A stretch of 64,000 bases of DNA from Acanthochlamys bracteata (lineage: Eukaryota > Streptophyta > Magnoliopsida > Pandanales > Velloziaceae), in NCBI GenBank assembly GCA_019914995.1, contig CM034133.1:1612001-1676000 (forward strand), in the 5' to 3' direction. The notes beneath the pieces are model-generated. The model was given only the letters and a program-made list of their open reading frames with translations. It searched no databases and had not been told where the DNA came from. Shown here one piece after another: positions 36,011 to 46,044 of this stretch. Made by a program: the position numbers and the translations under genes. Every line of letters begins with the position of its first letter. Position 1 is the stretch's first letter.

Positions 36011-36877
36011 ATGGAAGGCTTCTTCACCTACAATGCTGCCATTGTTATTGTTTTCCTCCTCCTTCTGTTTAGAGCACAGGCGCAAAGTGCCGCAGCACCG
36101 GCACCTCCTGGTCCGTTAAACGTGACCAAAGTTCTTGAGAAGGCCGGACAGTTCAGCACGCTCATCCGGTTGATGAAGGGCACACAAGTGTTGAGCCAGA
36201 TAAATAATGAACTCAACAACTCTAATGGAGGTGCCGGACTTACTCTCTTCGCTCCTACGGACAATGCGTTCTCAAGTCTCCCTTCTGGCACGCTCAACTC
36301 TCTTACCGATCAGGAGAAGGTTGTGGCGATTAAACTTAAAGCTCTTTGAATGAAATGGTTCATTGACATTATTCGGAAACTGAAGTTACTGACATCAATT
36401 TTATTTCCCTGATAGGTGTCCTTGATTCAGTTCCATGTAATCCCAAACCTGATAACAATGTCACAATTTCAAACAGTGAGCAACCCCGTGAGAACTCAGG
36501 CCGGTAGCGAAGGTGGCGCATACCCTTTAAACGTAACTGCAGCAGGAAATCAAGTAAACATCTCCACTGGAGTCGACAATGCAACGATCTCCAACACACT
36601 CTACACAGATAGCAGTTTTGCAGTGTATGAAGTAGATAAAGTACTAATGCCGGTGGCCATATTTAAGCCCTCTGCACTTGCACCTGCTCCAGGGCCAGCT
36701 GTGCCGGAGAAGAAGAAAAAGAAGGGCGTTGCAGACAGCCCGACTTCAAGCGACACCAAAGATGGTTCCGCTGCTGCAGACTCAGCCGCCGGCCGGTTGC
36801 AGGAATTAAGTGCTGCTGCCAGAGGTTTTATAGTTGCTCTTGGTTTAGGTTTTCCTCTGTTATGGACTTCTTTTTGA
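36011..36877 (+). CDS. Fasciclin-like arabinogalactan protein (FLA11/12-type)
   Basis: Two exons, 36011-36319 and 36416-36877, encode 256 residues. There is a hydrophobic signal peptide (AAIVIVFLLLLFRAQAQ), a short AGP motif (APAPPGP), one fasciclin domain at about residues 35-180 with the H1 motif LTLFAPTDNAFSSL and a YTDSSFAVYEVDKVLMP H2 region, a second AGP motif (LAPAPGPAVP), a KKKKK tract, and a hydrophobic C-terminus typical of a GPI-anchor signal. Such proteins reach the plasma membrane and wall, where group members affect secondary-wall structure. The junction DQEK/VSLIQFHV fits the domain only if a 96-base intron is removed. That intron has an in-frame TGA, so retention would truncate the protein. 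An in-frame Met 48 bases upstream is less likely because it would bury the signal peptide. Confidence 0.88.
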
Positions 36878-37340
36878 TTCTTGATTTGATTTGACTGCAT
36901 GTTTGAGGCTTGCATAGCATTTTCCTTTAGTTAAAACTTAAAAGTAAAACTGGTATTTCAGATTTTTGTATTGTATGTAAAATTACTCATTCAATATGTA
37001 TTCTGTCAGAATAAGATTTTGTGAAGTTTATAGAGTGGGATTTAAAGTTTTTCACCTTTATATATGTTTCTGGAAGTTTCAAGCAAATGGGTTTTTACTT
37101 TGAAGAACATAACGAACCAATCACATGAAACCTGAGCAATTAAGAAAAGTTTAGTATTGATTTCACTGCTTCAAAGATAGTACACTCAAAAAAAAAAAGC
37201 TTAAACTAAACTGATTAGGTAATAGTTTAATTCCAGCTTGTGAACCACTTGGATCCCAAAAAAGGCCCAAACAATTCCAACTTGTCCCATAAAAAAAGAA
37301 GAAAGAAAATTCCAACTTGTCAAGTAGTAGCAAAACAGAG
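36878..37340. other. Convergent 3' spacer
   Basis: Lies between the rightward FLA gene and the leftward DOG1-domain gene and probably holds both 3' UTRs. The 14-mer AATTCCAACTTGTC occurs twice, at about 37,276 and 37,308. No further feature was seen. Confidence 0.5.
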
Positions 37341-38291
37341 CTAATTACCTGATTCCACCACATTCGCCGCCGCCGGCTCCGGCGTTGTTGCTTCTTCATC
37401 TTTCTTCTTTCCAAACTCATGCACTCTCAAGTGAAGCTCCGCCGCCGCGATAAGAAAGTGAACAGCCTGCGCCGGCCGGAGAATATCAAGAACTCCTCTC
37501 ATGGTGTCCATCCGCAACTTATCAGCTTTCTCCAAAATCTTCTCCATCTTCTCTCTTCGTTCTTTCATCGCCGGCTCCATAATTCCTACCGCTTCATAAC
37601 TGCTCCTGTTGTTATTATCTTCGCCTTCTCTTTGCTTCATCTCTGTTATAACATGTGAAAGATCCACCAGCTGAGAATCCGCTACGGTCTCTTGCGCTTC
37701 TGCGACGTCTTCGGATATCTCCTTCTCTTGTTTTATAGTTTGCCGTTGCAGTGAATCGATAAGTTCGATTTGCTCCGGCGAAACATCAGCAAGATCACCT
37801 GTAGCATCTCCACGAACAAGCTGAGACAATTGGGATTCAATTTGAAGCCCTGCTTTAGAGTAAAAAAGATGGAAAGCCATGCTTGGTCTCCAACCACCAA
37901 CCCAGAGGAAAAGATTCTCCGTCGAGCTCGTCCACGTCGGAGTGAACATGGGCAGGACATCTTTCTTTGCCGAAAAAGATTTCGCTCTGTAGTAACTCTC
38001 ATAGTGCCGGATAACACGGTCGACGAGCTGGCGCAAACGGCGGTCGTGGTCTTGGTTTCCTTCACCGTTTCGATTTTCAGCAGCCGCGTGGAGAGACTGA
38101 AGGTCGCGTTCCTGTACACACAACCACCGCTTGAAGAACTCCCTGAAGTTGTCCTTAACCTCATCGTCGCAGGTGACATCATCAGAGGCGGTGGTCGGAG
38201 TGGGACCCATGGAAAGCTCGTCGCTCGGCATATTGAGAAGCACAAGCTGCCCAATCCAAACCCTTCCACTCACTCTCGCTTCAACTTCCAA
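37341..38291 (-). CDS. DOG1-domain (TGA-like) protein
   Basis: A single-exon frame of 316 residues. The DOG1 domain starts with FREFFKRWLCVQERDLQSL and continues with LRQLVDRVIRHYESYYRAKS and TSSTENLFLWVGGWRPSMAF. These are followed by the LSPEQ-like LADVSPEQIELIDSLQRQT and the end motif LRMDTMRGVLDILRPAQAVH with FLIAAAELHLRVHEFG. The domain is shared by DOG1, DOG1-like proteins and D-group bZIP (TGA) factors. No bZIP is present, so this is a DOG1-like protein, probably nuclear or cytosolic. DOG1 itself controls seed dormancy, but a role should not be assumed here. A second Met at codon 21 (38,231) may be the real start. The stop follows a perfect donor-like CAG/GTAATT, so a spliced C-terminal extension is possible. 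Confidence 0.85.
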   Translation of the reverse strand: MEVEARVSGRVWIGQLVLLNMPSDELSMGPTPTTASDDVTCDDEVKDNFREFFKRWLCVQERDLQSLHAAAENRNGEGNQDHDRRLRQLVDRVIRHYESYYRAKSFSAKKDVLPMFTPTWTSSTENLFLWVGGWRPSMAFHLFYSKAGLQIESQLSQLVRGDATGDLADVSPEQIELIDSLQRQTIKQEKEISEDVAEAQETVADSQLVDLSHVITEMKQREGEDNNNRSSYEAVGIMEPAMKERREKMEKILEKADKLRMDTMRGVLDILRPAQAVHFLIAAAELHLRVHEFGKKKDEEATTPEPAAANVVESGN

Positions 38292-38693
38292 GTATTGGAA
38301 CTTTGATCGAGTTGTGTATTATACAAAACTTATGAAAACCTAGTTGGGTTGGGCTAGCTATATGTTAATATTATTATTACGTAAACATGTAATGATAAGA
38401 AATGAACACGAGTCGGCAGGCCCTTTTTAAGTCGGCCGAACGTAGATACCGGCTGGAGCTGTAGCGGGGTTCCTTGCAAATTGCGCAATCTGGTTAGATC
38501 AGATAAGCTGGCGCCGGGGGAACGGTGTTAGGAGTTGATTATTTTCTCTAATGAGAAGAACGAATAGAGCGCGATTTAGCTACCAAGCAAACTGTTGTTC
38601 ACGTGAGATGGGCCAAGACTGATGTCAGGAAATAGTACGTAACTGAGAAAGTAGAAAATTTTTTTAAAAATAAAATAAAAATAAAATTTATTA

Positions 38694-38856
38694 TTTATAT
38701 TTTATTAAATTTTGAAAGTGTTAAAAATTAAAAAAATATGATTATATTAAAAATGCATAAATAAAAAAATTAAAATTAAAATTTGGTATATCAAAATTAA
38801 GTTCTAAATTTTTTGCATAATTAAAACATAAAAATTATTCAAAATTTAAAATTTGA
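38694..38856. repeat. Unclassified dispersed AT-rich repeat, copy 2
   Basis: Aligns with 14450-14613 in the same orientation, sharing TTTTGAAAGTGTTAAAAATT and the terminal AATTTAAAATTTGAA. Small indels separate the copies. Class unknown. Confidence 0.6.
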
Positions 38857-39276
38857 AAAAAAAAATATTTAAAATACGCATATAGCAAAACTAGTCATGA
38901 TATCAAACAGTGGGCGGGAGTTGGTTTTCTGTTGGACTTCGTTCGTGGATCTCGTTGTTGTCTCGGAAGTGGAACAGAATCAGCGGAAGTGAAGATGGGT
39001 TTAGAGTTCTAAATTCGACAGAAGAAGTTTAGGTTAGTTCGTTGAAGTTGTGGAGGAGAAGGAGACACCGAGGAGCTTTTCAAACGCCGACTAGCTGAAG
39101 ACTTTAGGGAGCGCCGCCAATCACACTCACAAGATAAGAGCATGTGAGAGAATAAACACGATTGCATGGAAATCAAACGGCCCAATCGTTTAGATTTAAA
39201 TGGGCCTAAAACACAGCCTCCAGTATTGTTCCAAAGCCCATTTATGGTCGAGGAACGATCATTGTCGAGTCCTCAA

Positions 39277-39522
39277 GGGTGTGTTTACCAACATCCTAAG
39301 GTGAGTTTTTTGAAACTCACTTCCAACATAAAATATATATAAAAATTTAAATAAAATTATTTTATTAATAATTTTTTTTAAAATTATTTTAATACTTATT
39401 ATAAATATTTTATTAATAAATAATTTTATTTTTTATTAAATATTTTTATTTTTTTATTTAATTTTTTAATTTGGATGAAGTGAGTTTCAAAAAAACTCAT
39501 CACTCACAAGGTAAACACGCCC
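39277..39522. mobile_element. GGGYGTGTTTACC-family MITE, copy B
   Basis: The ends are GGGTGTGTTTACCAACATCC and, from the right in reverse, GGGCGTGTTTACCTTGTGAG. CAA flanks both sides (39274-39276 and 39523-39525). Subterminal AGTTTTTTGAAACTCAC and GTGAGTTTCAAAAAAACT extend the inverted repeat. The 246-bp element is non-coding and lies about 530 bases upstream of the PLC-A start codon. Confidence 0.8.
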
Positions 39523-40048
39523 CAAGTCGTCGCCTGAAGGAAGACAACTTCGACATGACAACCATAAACTTTGAATTCCAGCTAGCACAAGATTACTCGT
39601 TCGTTTTCGTCAACGAGCACCAAACAAACACGCCCAAAGTGAAAGCGGCGAAACCCAAATCAAAAAGTTTGCGTCAGCAAAGAATCACGCGAAGATGCCG
39701 CGGATCTTAATCCTCATATTATCCAGCACAAGTTTAGTAACACAAAAAAACACGGAAACAGCGCTTTAATAACCAATCAATGTCGTTAGTTGGTTATTTA
39801 AAAAGTTTGTTCAAGATAAAGACCCCCGGCTTTAACTTGATTAGACTGGACTTGTTATTAAATTAAGCACCAATTGCTAACGGCCACGTAGGAAAATCTG
39901 TAATAGTTGGCCAACTTTTTTTGTACGAAATTATCTTTGGACGTTCCATTGACGAGATAACGTGTGGTGGTGTCTCCTTTGTTCTTTGTCGTTCTTAAAC
40001 GGTAAGACCGAAGCAGCAGAAGAAGAAGAAGAAGAAGAGAAGCGGAAA

Positions 40049-43000
40049 ATGGGAAATTATAAGTACTGCCTTTGTTTCAAGCGCAAGTTCAGGTGGAGCG
40101 AGGCGGAGCCGCCGCCAGATATCAGAGCGGCTTTCAACGATGCGGCTGAGGGTGGGTCCCACTTGAACGCCGAGCAGCTGCGGAGGTTCCTTTCGGAGAA
40201 GCAGAGAGAAGACACGACCACCATCGCCGAAGCAGAGCAGCTTATTGATCAGGCCAGGCAGCTCCGGCACCGCATCAACATCACTGCGAAGATCTCCCGC
40301 CCGCTTATGTCCTTAGATGAGTTTCACCACTTTCTGTTCTCTGAAGATCTCAATCCTCCCATCAAATCACAGGTCCGTTAATGCTAATGGATTTATTTTT
40401 TATTTTTTGGGTATCTTGATTGATAGGTTCTCCCAATTTCATTTCGGGATTGATGGGTATTGGAAATGGCTTATCGGCTTGTTGATGATTTTCCCGCATT
40501 TCATGATCAGTGTAGTGTTGCTATTCATGCGGTACTGGAAGTGTTGCTATTCATGTGGTACTGTTCTAGTGGAAATGAAAGACCATTGGTTTATTCAGTT
40601 TATCTAAGAATTGTGTTCTCGCATTATCGCATAGTCTACTATGGTTAATTAAAAGTTAAGAAACTCGATATGGTATTATAGCACCAATAATTTGCTAATG
40701 TTGAATCAACCTTCACTACTATGCTCCTCATTTCACTTTTAGAATTAATTAGTATGATCTCCATTGTGCTTAATTAATACCTCGACTATTGCTTAAAACA
40801 TGAAGAATGTACTCTTGTTTCAGGTTCACCACGATATGACTGCTCCGTTGTCCCATTATTACATATATACAGGCCATAATTCGTACTTGACTGGGAATCA
40901 ACTTAACAGTGACAGCAGTGATGTACCTATCATAAAGGCGCTGCAAAGAGGTGTGAGAGTCATTGAGCTTGATATTTGGCCGAATTCGGAAAAAGATAAT
41001 GTTGAAGTTCGTCATGGAGGGTATTGATTTATACGATACTAATCCAATTCTATTATTTGTGTATGTATTGCTGCATTGCTAGTCATGGTGGCATGAGTAA
41101 TGTTTTCTTTTTGTCTCGTATGATTAAAAAGATACAGGGACTAGGCCCTGCAATATGAACTCCAAAACACACCAAGTTATGTGTCTATTAGTTGGCAGTT
41201 TGCATGCATTACTTTCACTCTAGCAGGTTTCAAGATAATATAATGCTCTATATAGAGCCAAATTGCAGACAGCTTACTACTTCGCTCACTACAGTAGCTT
41301 ATAGAGCTTTGATCATGTTTATTTTTATGTGTTCTTTCTTTTTGACTATATAGTTCCTTTTTCTTTTCTTGTTCATCTTCATCTTGGTTTTTCATTTTAT
41401 TAAAATAGCTTAGGACTTTTACAGACATAAAGTCCATCCAATCAGGTTATGGTGTCCTTTTATTAGAAAATTTTCAACAAATAGTGATTTAAATCCATCA
41501 TAGCATTTCTTTTTGTTATGTTTTTTCTTGGGCTAATTGCAACTTTGGGAAGGCTTATCTGTGTAGTAATAATAGAAATAACATTAACATGCATGTGATC
41601 TTATGATTGGTTTGCTTGTGAAGGACGCTTACAACTCCTGTGGAGCTAATCAAATGCTTGAGGTCTATCAAAGAGTATGCCTTCGTTGCATCTCCATATG
41701 CTGTGGTGATAACTCTAGAAGACCATCTTACACCAGATCTTCAGGCTAAAGTTGCTGAGGTGATTGTTTTCTTGATAGTTGCAGTGCTTTTCCCTTTGAA
41801 ACAATTTTCTTAGTTTGACATGTGTCTCTTTGTAGATGGTCATGCAAACATTTGGAGACATGCTTTATTATCCTAACTCAGACACTCATAAAGAGTTCCC
41901 ATCGCCGGAAGATCTTCAAAGGAGGATTATACTTTCTACCAAACCTCCAAAAGAGTACCTAGCAGCCGAAAAAGTAACTGGTAGCGATATTGACTCTCAT
42001 AATGGAAAAGATCAAGCTGAGGAAGCATGGGGAAAGGAGGTTCCAGATCTTAAAACCGAGATCCGCCTTGATGATAAGGTTGAATATGCATTAATGAATT
42101 CATGCCTCTTTATTGCTTTGGTTTAGTTCTAACATCTTAATCTCTATAAGGCAGTCTGAAAATGACTGTGATGATGATGACGACGATGAAGATGATGAAG
42201 ATCCAAAGTCACAACCTGATGCAGCACCAGAGTATAAAAATCTGATCACTATTAGAGCTGGAAAGCCTAAGGGCAAGTTGAAAGATGCACTTCGGGTAGA
42301 TCCCGATAAAGTCAGACGGCTAAGTTTAAGCGAACAGCAGCTTGCCAAGGCTGCTGTATCTCATAGTCAAGATATAGTCAGGTATCTGTTTATGTGATCC
42401 TTGTCCATGTTGTTGCTGATTACTCAGGGGTTTCATCCTCTGTTTATTATATTTAAATGAAATCACTTCCTATATTAAAATATGTTTCTTTGAAATATTG
42501 GAAGGGATTCATCATGATCTTAATTTCTTTCATATTTCTTTCTCTAGGTTCACAATGAAAAATATGCTTAGAATATACCCAAAAGGCACACGATTTACCT
42601 CGTCAAATTACAATCCATTTGTTGGATGGATGCATGGAGCTCAAATGGTGGCGTTCAATATGCAGGTTGCTTCTCTTCTCTACTACAGATTGATCAATAG
42701 TTTTTCACACTAACTGTTAAAGCAATGAAATATATGAGATGAGCTTGAAGACTACTACTAGAATGTCTAGGAACTAATAAACAACAATATTAGTAACTTT
42801 ATCAATAGAAAGTTCTAGGAACAGATCTTTCTTTCTTATCTTTCCTGTGTAAAAGAGCAAGTTGACCAGCAGTCCACTGATGGATCCTGCGTTGTAGTGA
42901 GTGTTGCAGATGATCCCATTGTATATACTGAGTTGGGGTTCCTACTCTCATGAGCAGAATGGAGAGCTATACTGACTGTTTCTCAGGGCGTGTTTACCAA

Positions 43001-44673
43001 CCCCTTAAACTCCACTTTTTTCAAACTTACTTTTAATATAAAATAAACAAAAAATTTCAAATGATTTCTTCTATCAAAAAAGTTTTTTTTGAATTTTTTT
43101 TAAAAAACTTACTATTAATACAAAATTTATATAAAAGTTTAATTTTTTATTAAGTATTTTTAATTTAATTTTTTTAACTCATTTTCAAAAAAGCGAGTTT
43201 ACGTCAAGGTAAACACGCCCTCAATGAAAGTGGATGCTAAAGACAAATGAGTCGAGGGCTCTACAAGTTCCTAATTTTTTATAAAAGAGACATCATGACA
43301 TAATACATTCAAATTGGTGAATGACATTTGTTTTTAAGATTCTGTCCAATAAAAAAACCGTAGGTTTGATAGATGAATTTAGTGACACAAATCCTTTATC
43401 AATTTCTAGAATTGTGCACAACCTTATACATCACTTTTCGCTGTGCACAACCATATAAATCACTTTTCACCCCTTAGTTACATCAGGATATATTCTCTTC
43501 AAATCAAAACCTCATTACTGATCTGCTGCCTTTAGTCTTTTCTAGTGTATGTGAACGGTATGGAGATGCTTCTGTCCTTACCTGATGGGGTAGCAAAATC
43601 ATCAAAAACGTATATGTCTGTGTGGTTTGTATAATACGACATTATGTTTGATCAATCCTGTTGGTCGTAAGGTGAAGTCTTACGTGCTATGTGGACACAT
43701 ACAAATTACAGTGGGGTTCACCTTTCTTATGTTTCAAAGCTGATTTCCTCTCCTTCCTTAGGGATACGGAAGACCTCTATGGTTGATGCACGGATTTTTC
43801 AAAGCCAATGGAGGTTGTGGCTATATCAAGAAGCCTGACTTCCTGTATAAAACGGGTGCATTTGGTGAAGTCTTCGACCCTAAAGCAGCTTTGCCTATAA
43901 AGACAACCTTGAAGGTGAGTGACATAATAATTCTTGCTCCAAAACTTTTCATCATACTTTGACTTGCTACAATACTAGATGTTTTTTTAACAGGTCAAAG
44001 TCTACATGGGGGATGGATGGCGTATGGACTTCAGTCAGACACATTTTGATACATATTCTCCTCCAGATTTTTATGCAAGGGTAATAACTTAATTGCTTAC
44101 TCTGCTCTTCGCACATCAGTTTGTCAGTTGTTTGCTTGTGCTTTTCATTAATATTTAATGTCTTTGTTGCCTACCTTAGTTACACTGATTTCTTATGTTT
44201 CTATCAGTAGATTGTCTTTTTAACTTTTATAAAGTAAGTTTGGTTTCAAATAGTGTACTGCAAAAAATAAATTTTCCTGCTTCTTAAAATCCTCTTCTTG
44301 TGCAACGTAGTGTTCACCTGATTTTCATGCTACTGTACATGCACATATCAGGATATATTGACCCTTGATGTACTTACAGGTAGGTATAGCTGGATTTCCC
44401 GCTGATTCTATAATGAAGAAAACCAAGCCAATAGAGGATAACTGGACACCTGTTTGGAACGAGGAGTTTGAATTTCCATTATCTGTTCCTGAGATAGCAG
44501 TCCTCCGAGTTGAAGTTCACGAGTATGACATGTCAGAGAAGGACGATTTTGGCGGTCAGACTTGTTTGCCTATATCCGAGTTAAGATCAGGCATCCGAGC
44601 TGTTCCTCTCTTTGACCGCAAAGGAGTGAAGTTCAAGTCTGTCAAGCTCCTCATGCGTTTTGAATTTGTGTGA
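40049..44673 (+). CDS. Phosphoinositide-specific phospholipase C, tandem copy A
   Basis: Nine exons: 40049-40372, 40824-41020, 41624-41759, 41836-42078, 42155-42381, 42548-42665, 43762-43914, 43994-44080 and 44380-44673, encoding 592 residues. Domains: EF-hand-like N-terminus (20-105), X box (110-250), acidic linker ([11 protein letters not shown], about 305-318), Y box (330-450) and a C-terminal C2 domain (about 465-592; [23 protein letters not shown]). The catalytic set is present: H126 (TGHNSYL), E156 and D158 (VIELDIW), H172 (VRHGG) and E206 (ITLEDH). The enzyme is expected to hydrolyse PtdIns(4)P or PtdIns(4,5)P2 at the plasma membrane in a calcium-dependent way, as plant PLCs lacking a PH domain do. 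The start [16 protein letters not shown] matches the family N-terminus. Intron 6 (1.1 kb) hosts a MITE. Regulation is not evident from sequence. Confidence 0.93.
42986..43220. mobile_element. GGGYGTGTTTACC-family MITE, copy C
   Basis: The ends are GGGCGTGTTTACCAACCCC and, from the right in reverse, GGGCGTGTTTACCTTGACGT. TCA flanks both sides (42983-42985 and 43221-43223). It is 235 bp and AT-rich inside. It lies in intron 6 of PLC-A, between the NMQ and GYG codons, so coding is unaffected. Confidence 0.82.
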
Positions 44674-46044
44674 GGTATTTCTTGTATTCCGGATGTGTGT
44701 GTGGATATTGAGCTTCTTCCATTCAAATATCTCCATTTATTACTGGACCATAGCGCTCATCTGTAAGAGGACAGTGAACTCAATGTGCACGCATTTTACT
44801 TCGATGGAGGTTCTTTTGTACATGCTACGTATTATAACGTTGGTGTGCGTTTTCGTTCCTTTCTCAAACAGATTTCACACCCTTTTCTTGTGCTCATCTG
44901 AAGTGAGTACTCTGTTGATGGTATATTGTATATACGTTGTTTTGAAAATTTTAGTTTAATTTTCTTAAATCAATTGTAAGTATGAATGCTACCAGCACTA
45001 CCATCTACCAATTGTAAGTATAAATGCTAACGGGTATAACGTGGGCTGATATTGGAGCTGAAGCTGTGACCCTATGGGTTCTTCTGAAGTGTGTTATTTT
45101 CTGCAGCACAGTGATCAGAACGTGCAAAGAACTGTTCCCCATTAATAATTATTACTTATCAAAGTACCTCAGCTTCTTGTTGCTTAAAAACAACTTTTGG
45201 AATAATTAAGCTTATCTCTTTCTATGCTCTAGAGAGATTATAATACGTATTTACTAAAACTGTTTAATGATAATCATGATTAAGCAAAGAAGCTAAGCAT
45301 CTTTTTAGATGGCAGGATCATGGAAAACGTGGACTCAATATCCCTACACATAGTTTGTAAATGGAGTTTTTGTATTTATGTTTCATGAGATATTCTTTCT
45401 TTTTCAGATTGATTGATATGTTACTTCTTTCTCTTTTCTTTTGTGGCATCTGCTTTTTCTTCAGATGCCTTTCTCTATCCTGGAGAAGCATTAAGAGGAT
45501 TGTATTACTACTATTAATATTTTTTGTTCCACATGTCTGCTCTGCTTTATTTCGTTCTTATCCCATAAAATTAAAAGCAACCCAAAACAAAAAGAAAATG
45601 ACTAAAGCACTAATCTCTTTTGCAGAATTTTATTGCTATAATTTTCAGAACAAATAAATAATCTGTCTACTCTGTTTTGGAACATGTTAGTTATTTTATT
45701 AATTATTGGTTAGTAGCCACTTGCAATAACTGCTCGTAAAAATATCATCATGTTTTTGAAGTTTAAATTTCTTTTCTTTCTGTTTTTCTTGCTATCAATG
45801 AAATTTTTAACCGACGGTAGCAATCAACTCCGATAATATCAGTCAGTGGCTTTCACTTTTCCCTACTCCGAGTGCGACACTAATTGCAATCTTATGCAAA
45901 ACTGCACCAACTGCACTTTCCCTCCTCTTCACATTCTTATTCTTCTGTCGCCAACACAGGTGCATACCCACTACACAACAAGGAAACAAACAAACACTAC
46001 TGCTGACTTTTGCTTTCTCTCTACAGCTCTGAGTTTGAGAAAAA
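44674..46044. other. PLC-A 3' UTR, spacer and PLC-B promoter
   Basis: AT-rich, 1.37 kb. Hydrophobic short ORFs (for example 45,361-45,657) show no family features and are treated as chance. The last 200 bases are richer in C and A and are probably the PLC-B leader. No transposon ends were seen. Confidence 0.45.

Larger units (their letters stand above)
38292..40048. other. Divergent promoter region between the DOG1-like gene and PLC-A
   Basis: A 1.75-kb spacer with the upstream regions of two divergent genes. It contains the second copy of the AT-rich repeat (38694-38856), a mixed-composition stretch to 39,270, a MITE (39277-39522) and, just before the PLC-A start codon, a purine-rich leader with an (AGA)n run at about 40,016-40,038. 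The ORF at 39,471-39,710 partly overlaps the MITE and has no family similarity. Confidence 0.5.

Noticed and set aside
36028..36297. Minus-strand ORF opposite the FLA gene
   Set aside because: Antisense shadow of the signal-peptide and fasciclin coding sequence.
39471..39710. 79-codon ORF upstream of PLC-A
   Set aside because: Its first part is the inverted end of MITE copy B and the rest shows no similarity.
45361..45657. Hydrophobic 98-codon ORF between the PLC genes
   Set aside because: Phe/Leu-rich because of T-rich DNA. No conserved feature and no coding context.
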